DNA from: Monocercomonoides exilis
Lineage: Eukaryota; Preaxostyla; Oxymonadida; Polymastigidae
Reading direction: 5' to 3'
DNA: 64,000 nucleotides
Assembly: GCA_001643675.2 (NCBI GenBank)
Contig: LSRY02000007.1
Coordinates: 1,566,001 to 1,630,000 of the forward strand
Notes under the pieces: model-generated
The model's database searches: none
Seen by the model: only the letters and a program-made list of their open reading frames with translations
What the model was told of the DNA's origin: nothing
Translations under genes and position numbers: made by a program
Shown: positions 11,601 to 21,250 of the stretch, in pieces
Position numbering within the stretch: position 1 is the stretch's first letter
Layout of the letters: each line of letters begins with the position of its first letter

Positions 11601-13600
11601 CCAGTGATTTTTGTATTTGGGGCACGGAATGTGAGAGTCTTTGTGGGAGTGAAAGTGGAGAGGAGAAGAGAGAGGGAGGCATCGCTGAAGGGAGCAATGC
11701 ATCCGAGAGCATACTCCACGGTGGCGCATGAGCTTTGATGTGTTTTGCCGCAGGCATCGACATCACTTCCGCTGTTGCCAACGATTTTGTTCTGGTCGAT
11801 GATTGGAAGCCAGCTGTTGAAATTGGCGTTATCAGCTGTTTCACAATTCCAGACTCTTTTTGTTAAAGTTGTTGACCCGCAACACTCGAACGGAGATTGG
11901 GTGATGCTGTTTCCGCTGAAGAAAACATCATTTCCTCTTCCATTTGTTGCGGAGTTGCCATCGAAAAAGCAAAAAGTGATGAATTTTGTTCCACTCATCC
12001 AGGGAAATGTTACTTCAGTAAAAATTCCAGCCCCTCCACGTGTAGAAGACGTACCTGTCAATTTATTGTTTATGAGCTGGCAATCTTCAACCAAAAATTG
12101 TTTTGGTTTGTCGCTTGGAGGATATGCAAATGTTAAAGCTCCAACCGAATCACCACCAGAATTTGCGATGCACTTGCATTTTGTAAACAAGAACTTACCA
12201 CTTGAAGATAAGGTTCCAATTGCCAAATACCAACCGATCCCACACCAATTTGTTATTTTGCAGCTTTCAACTCTGTTTTCTGAAGATATCCAAACTGAAT
12301 TTGATAATGGAACACCAAGATAAACAGCTCCTCCATGCATTGCCTGGCATTTTGTAAAATTAGATTTTGTGATACTCATATAAAACAATTTTTGAACATA
12401 CAATGCTCCACCATATCCATTTGTTGAACAATTGTTGAATGAGCATAATTTGGTTGTAAGATTTGCATTATTGCAAACAACAGAAAGAGCACCTCCATCA
12501 TTTGACCCACCAGTTGTATTTTCCCATTCGCACCATTCAAAGATATAGCTATTCAAATCAGTAAAAGACAATCTACCAGGTTTCGCTCTTTGGGTTTCGG
12601 ATCCGTTATATTTTACAAGATCATTTGGTGAAGAGCGTGTTTGGTGGAGGAAAGATGTGTTTATTGCAGAAAGAGATGTGAATGGGCTGTTAAGGGAAGG
12701 TAGGATAGCTCCATCGATGGGGTTGTGGGTGTGGAGGAAGATGGTTGAATGGACGGAGAGGGAAAAATGAAGAGAAAAGGAGGGAATTATGTGGGTGTTT
12801 CTGTGCGTGTTCGTGTTCGTGTTCGTGTTTGTGTTTGTGGTGGTTGTTGTGGTGAATGAGTTGTGTGAGTGTGTGTGAATGGCAGGAATGATGTGTGTGG
12901 ATTGTGGTGCAGTGGTGATGTTGGTGAAGAATGTGTGTGAGAGATGGAGATGAATAAGGGAAGAAGAAGGAGTAATGGAAGAAGGAGAAAAAATGAAGGG
13001 TTGAATGAGGGAGATGAAAGAGGAGAAAGAAGAATGGGAGATGGAGAAGGAGGCGGGGATTGGGGAGTGAGTGGAAGAGAGGGAATTTGGAGGGATGGAG
13101 AAGAGGGGGAAGGAGAGGAATGCTGGTTGAGGGATTTGGAGAGAGAAGTTGGTGAGGGCGAGGGAGGCATGGGCAGAGAGGAAAAGTGGGTGGTGTTTGT
13201 GATTGTGGTGGGGGTGGATTTGACAGGTGGTTGAGCTGATGGTGGTGGAGCTGATGGTGGTGGATGAGTGGTGGTGAGAAGTGAGGAGTGTGCATCCACA
13301 GAGAGGCGCCATGGTGAGATGGCTCGCACACAACGAGCTGTTGATGATTTTGAGACTTGTTTGAACACAGCAGATGCAATTGTCAGCTGCGCTCCCAATC
13401 GTTTCCCTCTGAATAGTAAAATTGTTGTTATGCTCGACATTTTCACGTGCATTGCTCAACATGCTGTTCCGGATCTCCTCGCTCCTTTTTTGCAAAATTT
13501 GTTCATTGGCATTACCCTCAGCATTAAGGCATCTTACACAAAGCAACAGAAATGCAGCAATATTGAATGCAGCTTTTGCGCTGGTGGAGCGCCTCACCAT
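5612..13600 (-). CDS. Giant Pmp-like surface protein with a cytoplasmic pseudokinase-like domain
   Basis: This is a single exon of 2662 codons. I chose the ATG at 13600 because the in-frame upstream codon is TTG and the paralogue at 63157 starts at the equivalent ATG. A signal peptide (MVRRSTSAKAAFNIAAFLLL) is followed by a His/Ser/Thr-rich low-complexity stretch to about residue 310. A long ectodomain follows with GGAL/GGAV and FNNCS-type motifs, as in Pmp/pectin-lyase beta-helices. A module bearing CG(x5)PC(x4)YG recurs near residues 618, 1013, 1358 and 1743. One transmembrane helix lies near residues 2235-2260 (ALIVIVTLIVILLIVLIVSI) with a basic stop-transfer. The tail ends in a protein-kinase C-lobe (WKAPELL, SIGMMLWECLTLHVPF, RPTL) at about 2550-2655. 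The VAIK lysine, HRD and DFG motifs are not found, so catalysis is doubtful. It is probably a surface receptor or adhesin; the ligand is unknown. Confidence 0.85.
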   Translation of the reverse strand: MVRRSTSAKAAFNIAAFLLLCVRCLNAEGNANEQILQKRSEEIRNSMLSNARENVEHNNNFTIQRETIGSAADNCICCVQTSLKIINSSLCASHLTMAPLCGCTLLTSHHHSSTTISSTTISSTTCQIHPHHNHKHHPLFLSAHASLALTNFSLQIPQPAFLSFPLFSIPPNSLSSTHSPIPASFSISHSSFSSFISLIQPFIFSPSSITPSSSLIHLHLSHTFFTNITTAPQSTHIIPAIHTHSHNSFTTTTTTNTNTNTNTNTHRNTHIIPSFSLHFSLSVHSTIFLHTHNPIDGAILPSLNSPFTSLSAINTSFLHQTRSSPNDLVKYNGSETQRAKPGRLSFTDLNSYIFEWCEWENTTGGSNDGGALSVVCNNANLTTKLCSFNNCSTNGYGGALYVQKLFYMSITKSNFTKCQAMHGGAVYLGVPLSNSVWISSENRVESCKITNWCGIGWYLAIGTLSSSGKFLFTKCKCIANSGGDSVGALTFAYPPSDKPKQFLVEDCQLINNKLTGTSSTRGGAGIFTEVTFPWMSGTKFITFCFFDGNSATNGRGNDVFFSGNSITQSPFECCGSTTLTKRVWNCETADNANFNSWLPIIDQNKIVGNSGSDVDACGKTHQSSCATVEYALGCIAPFSDASLSLLLSTFTPTKTLTFRAPNTKITGNGTTATIIASSGIPQPSNSHSQSSQSTSSFSSFSSFSSFSSSTPSSPDPFASSALFQQTQGFLTVSALSISHNSTNTITPILFHLSENSPSLNLNTTTVIGTTSSSSSITTPLFFLTAGSLALNHTAITSLALNSQSIFHLTSLTAPLTINSSNITDITSTSTPTSCVLSSATSPSLSLSLANCTITNINSSQLNQQTATDGGCISFSSLTPANSFSVSDTNFSSCSVSEDTSSGGRGGALMIEFKDDSEVSESSFSITNIVFSGNKASVGRDMYFVCESLVASVKEPLFAFMGNITQKDNSIVGHDRTDAFGDWDVDLFIFLDGYKADKVFIDGTSGMEVLYCGIEKVPCKSVDYGAGHLKRAQNIKEEIVVCSKSTVTGCLDVGGVHIKAKEEEMIRIECQREACGSEESILKTESLTEMESIGIVVPSNFERAISAVIESSTQNGELHMKNCMMSVVGGKENTIEFSLIKSTGKMVELDSVTISEVKSSDSLFSFSLFSSNVNEGESEEKYKVKLLNCSMEGCIFECSSYGESPLMISSSVLFESSNFSNIENKGSEEGGVARVTLINDEVLVVKSTNASSCSLSSGNGKGGFLYLNCQNCLEENPFLLEDVSLANNKASIGKNMFILGKDFNSSVTNDSFHFNYLSMIKDGNLFVGSDEFHSNKDLFMFLVPYSSFEIFISSSGFDVARCGSEEEPCKTMWKGMENMEKKIGKKTIQIEGSTIIRDSFNVSDYLIKKSVKMGEENVKATLNFEKAIGSQPEYFMVNDIHLELTNIQLKLSTGFDNSAKTIISNRKGELTITGCSFHSEAEVNNGFDCVFVDAIRGTMEVNDLSIESCNVGNSVFVFNDIGVSCHLMNVRVKSLNESKGCILSIKKPEPGLKINEGGEEYVNIEIDQSSFSGVKRNDNGASILESKSEKKICLIVNSSNITEGKAETSEKGGAIFFTLGASGSMKMIKSEVSQCSCTNGKGGGVYLATKERGKLDFTFVGMKFSANTARVGNDIFIECFNITSQINEMQFRFDLRENHYSRINAIYGRDSCDYSSDTDLIDFVTIHQGDTIIVSSVNGSNERQCGASTLPCYSVDYGLMHLTSDFISQMFVVEKSTIDGEINLKEMSLSSKSRENCEAEVKSGMTRTREALMTTTGTVSLVRVNFVFDSNFISSHESLISPEGGILEIINCSFTSKQSNEEGNEAFASVPFYIINMEKGELQLDGCSISNLILHESALSLSSQLPSVIDSLTICNSSIKTSLIDINECGQLTIEDFKTDNISVEGNEESLISCLSMKKTMQLTNCTISGVNSNEAKGKLMKLENCTDVKMDSCIFDGNSKERNEEYLNTGEEMCRWDGSLVDVVKSSVLMKDITISNSPEGGITMSGGEMTVNDGRFENNNPSIEGYPSLRRNIICSDSGTLNVISLKGGDGWERNTSLWMLNEGCSFEGIVSERDSSFFIPVLESVEAKEETDRMKLTSKGMLLVPCNLSFAVVKRKGDEKEIEKHDFDSNVFLSEREVEGSVAKDLIRSCGNDIEVSVHVLFGNAESPSSTQPFILKNKSITPPKGDERIVENGKEGKSSWALIVIVTLIVILLIVLIVSIIFIVRWRKAKNENKDLREIVNDTVKKDPKLIEMVTMEMSPEAQWRRAEKEAEKKNEENIKKRINGKEMVHSESEEYLLAESGSTEYILGRESDKIPDWVLEKVEEEETRKRSPSPSISSTCSTDSDSTFVRGEDLCPTTSSMSNLVDAMACSSPHEKLIVDLRDSLFMLLHGRNEKKEMAIGTLTEREHTAAQVLFWVANGALHSFDEMENPLQSLSNLSPHIVLFSEHMVICIVMHSDFSSDDDSDSSSISSSTVVTSASDNDEDDDSLPSSAFEDEDDNFKKECLRWKAPELLMNKKREATKESVAFSIGMMLWECLTLHVPFGEYEAEIAGQKIVDGERPNIGVVECEWGREFVKKCVLGDLTERPTLTDVKRWLIGHFPEEAIIVTATDAIFTED

Positions 13601-14264
13601 GGATGTGGATGCAAACAAAAACTCAAAATGAAAAATTCCTGCGCCCTTTATTATATAATTGCCTTTTTTTCTATTTATCGAACATTTAAGATAACTGTAG
13701 CAAAATTGTGGAATAACAAATAGAAACTCATATCAGTGATTGTGATTGAACATGTTTTTCTCTACCTTCAAATTTTTCTTTTTTTAAATTTGGAAATGTT
13801 TTATTTTATTATAAACTATTTATTTTTCGAATTTAGCACTATCGTTTGAATTATTAAATCACAATGTGATATGAGAACAAACGATTTTTTGATTGGAATT
13901 CTTGATTGGATTTTGAAATTTATTTGTTGTTTCAAAAATTCTTTCAGAAAAAAATATATTTGTTCAGAACCTTTTCATCTTTTGTATCTCCTTAACTCTT
14001 TCATAATTATTAAAACATGAGATTGAAACTTGAAGAATAAGCCTTTGCGACAATGAAATTTTTGACGAATCGTGTCTGTCGAAAGGAAAAACATGTGTTG
14101 AGTGTTATATATATATGAATGTTCAATAAAATTACATATGTGAAAATTTTCATTTTTTGACGTTAACATAAATAATTATAGTTTTTGATCAATATATTTT
14201 TCCTGTTTGTTTTTAATAAATTGGATTTAAGTTATAAATATATTTCATGCATCAATAATCTAAA
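13601..14264. other. AT-rich intergenic region between divergent genes
   Basis: The 664 bp between the divergent starts of the surface-protein gene and casein kinase 1 must hold both promoters. It is T/A-rich with TATATATATA near 14107-14116. I recognise no conserved promoter element and no RNA gene. Confidence 0.5.
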
Positions 14265-17200
14265 ATGACAAACACACACGGAGTAATACATAATAGATTC
14301 AAAATAGATACTAGTAGATATCTTGGAAAAGGAAGTTTTGGATGGATTTATCGGGCTTTTGACATGCAAAGAAATTTCAATGTTGCAGTTAAATTTGAAA
14401 AACGAAGATCATCTCATAGTTTGCTGGAATCTGAACTTCATCTTCTCGCCCATCTTCAAGGTGGTGTTGGATTTCCTTCTGTCTACTATTTTGGAGAGCA
14501 TGGAGATTATCATGTTTTGGTTATGGATTTGCTCGGAGCAAATCTTGACGTCTTATTTAATAGGCTTGAAAGGTTAGCTATATCTTTTGTATTTATTGAA
14601 AAAAACTTTAATTTTATTTTTTGGAAGATTGTTTTCACCACGAACAGTGTTTCTTTTGGGAATTCAAATGATTCTGCGACTACAATACCTTCACGAAAAA
14701 AATTTTATCCACAGAGATATCAAACCAGAAAATTTTGTTGTCGGAACAGGAATCAAGAGGAATATCGTTTATTTAATTGACTATGGATTATCAAAAAGAT
14801 ACTATGACCCCAAAACTTATTCTCATATCCCTTTTCGCACTGGAAAGGATTTAACAGGGACTCCTCGCTATGCTCCAATTAATGCACATCTTGGGGTTGA
14901 ACTGAGTAGAAAGGATGATTTAGAGTCACTATTTTATGTATTGATATATTTTGCACGGGGATCGCTTCCATGGCAAGGAGTGACAGCAAAAACTGCAGCG
15001 CAAAAGTATGCACAGATTGGCCATTATAAAATGAGTTGCCCAGTCGAATTGCTATGCCATAAGCTTCCTGTTGAATTGGCAACGTGCTTGAGTTATGTGC
15101 GAGGTCTGTCATTCACAGCCACGCCTGATTATTCGTATCTGTTGGATATGATGTACCGAGGACTTTCATACATCGACAGTGCGTCCTTTCCGTTGCCTGT
15201 GCCACATCTGAGGCTGAATGCCCTCTGGGAGCGTGCGCTGAACTTCGGAGAAGCCACTCAAGCTGCATTTGCGCCTGACGACGAAGAGGAAGAACTGAGA
15301 ACAGACAAAAACAGGAGGAGCCAAGAAGCAAAAGAGCAGACAGAAGAAGGCCACCAGAACATGGACAGATCGGCGCAGGTGAACAATCCAGAGGCGAATG
15401 AAAGAGGAGAGAAGAAAGGAGACTGGGCAGAGAAGGAGTGGAAGTACGACAAAGAGCAAACAGAGAAGAAGAAAGCGAACGAAGGCTCTGATCAGCCAAC
15501 GTCACCACTAGTGTTTGATGCGCTGATGGCTGAGTGGGATCGCCAGCACGGAGAAGACCAGCGGAAGGGGACAGACAGCAGACAGCGGTTGGGCGAAAGC
15601 ATTCCTCGAGGGATTGACAGATACAAGGAGAAGGAGAAGGAGAAGGAGAGGGAAAGGGAAAGAGAGAGGGAAAGAGAGAAGGAGAGGGAAAAGCACAGAG
15701 GAAGCGAGAGGAGGTGGGAGAGAGAGAAGTACCCCAGCGAAGACGAAGACTTTGAAAGCGAAGATGAGACAGAGAGTTCAGAAGCAGGAGAATGGCCAGG
15801 GGAAGAGATGGGAGAAGGAAGAGGAAGAGGAAGAGGAGGAAGAGGAGGAGGAGGAGGCGTTGATGCGAAGAGAGGAGAGAGGAAGAAAGCAACATTGCTG
15901 GGAGAGCACAGCATCGACAGCAGCAGAGACGTTGGATTCCCTGACAGCAATGCGAACACCGAAAGTGTCACAGGCAGCGGCATCTGCTTCATTGGGAGGA
16001 GAGAAGGACAGCGGAAGAAGCAGACAGGACACGGGAACAGTGGAAACATTGGGAACATGGGAAATCAGGGGAACCAGAGCAATCAAGGGAGCCAAGGGCA
16101 CGGGAAGAAAGCGAAGGGAGAAGGTGAGGCGAACCAAGGGGCAGGAGAAGGGAGCCTTTCGCTCGGGTTTCTGGACACAGCGAGCGACGGGTACGGACAG
16201 CGGGGCATGTCGTCGATGCTGGTGATGGGCGGCGAAAGCACACGCGGCGGAATCTTCCCCACAAACGGCGAGTCTCCTTCCTTTATCAACGGCGCCCCTG
16301 CTTCCAGCGCTGCCTCGTCGCTGCTGCCGTCTTCGCCCATGCTCGGCACAGACAGCGTCGGCAGCCGCGGAGAAGGAGGAAGGCTTTTCTCGTCGCAACG
16401 GATGAAGTCTGCTGCTAATGCTGTGCATCGTGCCACTTCTTCTCTTGTCCCTCCGCAGTTCAAGAGCCTCTTCGCCACCCCGTCTGCCTCTGCCTCCTCA
16501 TCCCCCTCTTCCTCTTCTGGCTCTGCTTTGCCTTCTTCTTCTGTTGCTGTCTCGTCAGCCTTGCCTGCCTCGTCTGCTTTGCTCACTCCCCTTGGAAGCC
16601 CAGCTGTCTCTCAGAAGAACACGCCATACTCCACGCGCCGTGCATCTTCTTCAATGCGGTGCCCGAAGAGAGAGGCAAAGGCACAGGAGCGACTACTGGA
16701 GAGAGAAAGAGAAGAGAAGGCAGGAGTCATTCTTGGTGTGAAGTCCCCCTGTTCTCCTATGCATGTGCGTGCGCTGTCTGCTTTTGGAGCACCAGAGGTG
16801 AGATTCGGCACAGCCATGTTTGACGACATCCACTCACCTCTTTCAGCTGTCTCGTCGCCTTCCTCTTCCCCTTCCTCTCCAATCGTCTCTGCTGGCACCG
16901 GAAGCGCCCCTCTCTCGAAATACGTTCTTGGCGCTCTTTCTTCTCATTTCAATACTTCATCATCATCATCATCTTCTTCTTCTTCTTCCTCTTCCTCTTC
17001 CTCCTCTTCCTTCTACAACCAAGGCCTAACTTCACCCCCACTCGATCGCCTCTCCCAGACTGCTCCTCCTTCTGCTGCCCAGTCGTCTATGGCTCCGCTC
17101 AATCTCTCATTCGCCCAGCCGCATTGCTCCATCCCTTACTCTTCTATCCCTCTCTCTTCTGCTCCTCACTCAATCTCCAAAAACGTGTCGGGTTTTTCTC

Positions 17201-19171
17201 CAGCTGTCTTCTCAATGGCGTCTTCCTCTCTCTCTTCGTCGCTGATTAATCCTCTCTTGCCTTCAAATAATCCTTCTTCATCTTCTTCCTCCTCTTCCTC
17301 TTCTTCTTCTTCCTCTTCCTCTTCAGCTTCAACTGCTTCTGCTTCAACTTCTCCTTCTGTCTCCCCCAAAATGCCCAGAAACAAACAAAACAGCCAAAAC
17401 ACATCAAAATCACAAGTTGTAAGTGGACTGCAGACATCTTCGCCTTCTTCACTGCATTCCTCTCCTCCAAGAATCTTTTCTCCTGTTCACACAAACATCC
17501 CTTCTTCTTCTTATCCCTCTTCTTCTTCCTTTTCCTCCTCTTCTCCTTCTTCAAATGTAACTTCTTCTTCTCAAATGATTTTATCATCATCTTCATCTTC
17601 TTCTTCTTCTGCCAATTCTCAACTGCCAAAATCCAAACAGCAACAAACAAAACAGACACCTTCACCAAAACCCAAACGCAATCCAAACAACTTGCCTTCT
17701 TTAACATCATCACCTTCTTCTTCATCATCCTCTTCATCCTCCTCATCCTCATCCTCTTCACCTTCATCATCATCATCTTCTTCTTCTTCCTCTTCCTCTT
17801 CTTCCTCAAATCAATATTCCAAAGAGAAAATCCCGCAACTTCCATTCAACGAGTTTTCCAAGCAGAAGCTGTGTGGTGTTGTGAATTCTTCTTCTTCTTC
17901 TGATTCTCTTCTTCTCTCTCCAAAACAGACATCTTCTCCGCCTTCTGAGAAATCTCTCATTGCAACTGCAACTTCTTCCTCCTCTTCCTCCTCTTCATCT
18001 CATCCTATTCATCCTCTTCTCTTTTCTGCCCCTTCTTCTCCCACTCAACCGCTCTCTCCTCGCGAATCGATTCCAAACAACAACTCAAAAATGTCATCAT
18101 CATCATCATCTTCTTCTTCTTCTTCTTCTCCCTTTTTTTCTTCTTCTTCCTCTTCTTCCACTCAACATTTCGATTCTCCCCTTTCCTTCACAGCACCTCT
18201 TTCACACATCAACATCAATCTTCCTCATTCTTCTCATCCTTCTTCTTCTTTCTCTCACACAGCACCTTCCATCAATTGCTTACCCACCTCACTCAACACT
18301 TCATCATCATCATCTTCTTCTTCTTCTTCCTCCTCTTCCTCCTCCTCTTCTCCATCATCATCATCTTCTTCTTCTTCCTCTTCATCTTCCTCTTCATCCT
18401 CTCCTTCCTCCTCCAATGATCTCTTCCTTCCTTCTCGTCCTCACTCATCGATGGCGGGCACACAGCGCAGAAACCATCAAAAACGCCCTCTTTCTCCCTC
18501 TCTTCAACACAACCCCTCACATGCTGTTGAAAGCAATAACTCATTTTCTTCCTCTCCTCTTTTGTTTTCTTCTTCTTCTTCTTCTTCTTCTTCTTCTGCC
18601 TCTTCTTCTTCCAATTCATCCAATTCTTCCAATTCCAATTCTTCTTCTACTTTAACCTCTTCTTCTTCTTCTCTTTCTCCTCTTGAAGCACCAAACTATA
18701 TCCACTCATCACAACCACCCAATATGCATCCATCTTCTTCCTCTTCCTCTTCTGCTTTCTCTCTTTTTGCTGCCCCTTCTTCTCGTCCTTCTTCTTCACT
18801 TGGGCAGCTGAGAAGCAGCAAAATCATCACACAAAACGAGAAAACACAGCAATCTGCTTCAAATGCTCCTAATTCATCATCATCATCATCTTCTTCTTCT
18901 TCTTCTTCTTCTTCCACAAATGTTGATTCACCATCATCTTCTTCTCCTTCCCCATTCATATCCCCTTCCCCCGTCACCCTCACAACCTCCTCCACTCTCT
19001 TCCACCCGCCAACACCTTCTTCTTTTGCTCCTCTGAACAGCACCTCTCCTTCTCTCACTTCTCTCTCCACACTCTCCACCCTCTCCCCTACTCCTTACTC
19101 TCGCCCTTCCACTTATGCATACCCTGGTGCATCCAGATCGTCTCGATTGGCTCTTCACCCTGCTTCTAATG

Positions 19172-19205
<34 letters not shown>

Positions 19206-19878
19206 CTCCTCTCCTTTCTCTCCTTCCTTATCCAACCGCTCTTCTCTGAACTTCCGCTCAAACATGCGCCGTTCTCTTGCCTCTTCTCATTTCTCTCTCG
19301 CTCAAACAGCTTCTGCTCCTTCCTCCCGCCCGACTTCTCCTGTCCACACCTCCATCGTCTCATTCAACCCGCCTTCTTCTTCTTCTTCTTCTTCTTCTTC
19401 CTCCTCCTCCTCCTCCTCTGCTTCTTCTGCAATTGAAGGGCATCTTCATCCACTCTCTCCAAGTATGCAAGGGAGAGAGACATTTGGAGGAGGATCATCG
19501 CCTTTGTTTATTGCTTCTTCTTCATCTTCTTCTTCTTCTTCTTCTTCTTCCAATCAACCTCACTCTCATTTTTCCTCTTCTGCTGCTCCTTCCCTCACAA
19601 CTCCAATTTCTTCTCTATCATCTTCCTCTTCTTCCTCTTCCTCTTCCTCTTCTTCCTCTTCCTCTTCCTCTTCTTCCTCTCCTTCTTCTTCTTCTTCTCG
19701 TCCCATCCACACCCGCTCTGTCTCTCTCTCCAATCCTCCTCATCTTCTCCACCGCCTCTTCAACACCCGCGTCGCACCTATCACATTTCAGTCAGATAGC
19801 AATGCGCCTTCTTCTTTCTCTCCTTTCTCTTCTTCTTTGGCCTTCCACAGCATTTCTGCTTCTTCTTCTTCTTCTTCT

Positions 19879-19910
<32 letters not shown>

Positions 19911-20022
19911 TTCTTCTGTTTTTGCTGCTCCTTCTTCTTCTCTTTCTTCTTCTCTTCCTCCTCCTCGCAGCAGCTCGCAGATGCGGCCTTCGTCGCCTTC
20001 TGCCACTTCCACGTCTTCATAA
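14265..20022 (+). CDS. Casein kinase 1 family protein kinase with ~1600-residue Ser-rich tail
   Basis: Two exons (14265-14572 and 14628-20022) flank a 55-nt GT..AG intron, giving 1900 residues. The kinase domain (about 15-290) has a glycine loop GKGSFGWIYR, VAVKFE lysine, HRDIKPENF catalytic loop, DYGLSK in place of DFG, and GTPRYAPINAH, which is the CK1 replacement for the APE motif. CK1 enzymes phosphorylate Ser/Thr on acidic or pre-phosphorylated substrates. After residue 300 come a charged Glu/Arg/Lys-rich section (EKEREREREREREKE), Gly/Asn repeats, and more than 1000 residues with over a dozen uninterrupted Ser runs separated by Pro/Ala-rich linkers. Typical CK1 proteins are 300-500 residues, so the tail is exceptional. 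Ser tracts mix TCT, TCC and TCA codons. Kinase identity is firm; the function of the tail is unknown, though it is itself rich in possible CK1 sites. Confidence 0.92.
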
Positions 20023-20377
20023 ATGTGTTTGTGAGGACTTTTGATGTATTTTTGATGAATTAAATGAAACAATGAAACGATATATTAATTAAATAATAAT
20101 AGAATAGAATAGAATAAAATAAAATAAAATAAAATAAAATAAAAACAATGATAATTAATTATTTTTTCTAATCTTTTCTTTTCTTTGCTAAATAAAGAAA
20201 AGCTTTTCTTTTCTATTTTGAAGAGTAACTTCTTTTTTTGTTTGATTAAAAATTGATTATTTTTTTCTTCATTTGCAATTGCTTTGCTTATGTCATCGCT
20301 TATGAGCATTGCATTCAATTTTTTTTGTGTGTGTGTCATTTTTCTCACATTTCTTTCTCTTTCTTTCTTTCTTTCCT

Positions 20378-20412
<35 letters not shown>

Positions 20413-21250
20413 GTTGCTTATTTTATCTTTTTTTATATTTCATCTGATATATTTTGTTACTCTCTTTCCAACTATTTATGCAAAGTTTATTTATCTTACA
20501 CAGTTCTTTATAATTTGACATATAAATTATGTTACTCCTTTTTTTAAACATCTTTTATAGAAGATAGGCAGTTTATTGCTATTTTTATTTATTTTTGTTT
20601 TTTTGTTTCTTTATTTCGAAGACTTTTGAAGTCAGCTTTTTTCTATCTCTTTGATGGCAATATGTTTCATACCATGATTAAACATATTTATTGTTATTTT
20701 TTTGAACTTATTTCAAATCAATTGTCTTATTCTTTGATTTAGAATAATTATGCTGACAATTGCGAAAACTGTAAAAAGAAGGCTTTTTGGTTTGCAAAAA
20801 ATGAGGAAGGATGAGAAGCAATCGAAATGCAAGTTACCGAAATTCAAAAGGTAAAACGTAATTAAATGGAATGAATCAAAAACTTAAAAAAGAAAAGAAA
20901 AGAAAAGAAAAGAAAAATTTCTTTGGAGTTTAACAAAAACAGCACGTCTACAGTTATTTTCATTTCACAAAAAATGAAATACGAAAAAGCAATTTTTTTG
21001 AAAGAGAATTTCGCTAAACAACTTTTAAACGCAAAACTTCAAAAAAGTTCAAACGAAAAAAGAATAAGAGATAAATACGAATCGCTCTTTGAATTTGATT
21101 GAATATTTCACACAGAATTTCTCAAGTCCAAAACGATTTCCAACATTCAACACAGCAAAAGAACATAAAAGAAAATGACAGCCCACTTCACTTTATCATT
21201 CATCGTTCATTTTCGCTTGTTAAAAAATAAAGTTCTTTCTTTCTTCTTTT
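20023..21250. other. AT-rich intergenic region with simple repeats
   Basis: The 1.2 kb between the converging CK1 and SPRY genes contains AATAA/AAAATA repeats (20095-20143), a 31-base T run at about 20379-20409, and an AAAAG repeat near 20888-20915. A 34-codon basic frame at about 20750-20854 ends at a possible GT donor, but nothing downstream continues it convincingly. I see no supported gene. Confidence 0.5.

Noticed and set aside
10710-11738. 342-codon plus-strand frame rich in Glu, Arg and Val
   Set aside because: Antisense of the low-complexity Thr/Ser stretch of the surface protein; the minus-strand frame is continuous and starts with a signal peptide.
15113-20072. Many long antisense and alternative frames in the CK1 tail
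   Set aside because: Trinucleotide TCN repeats leave all frames open; the plus frame continues directly from the kinase domain.
20750-20854. 34-codon basic frame followed by a GT donor
   Set aside because: No continuing exon could be found; too short to support.
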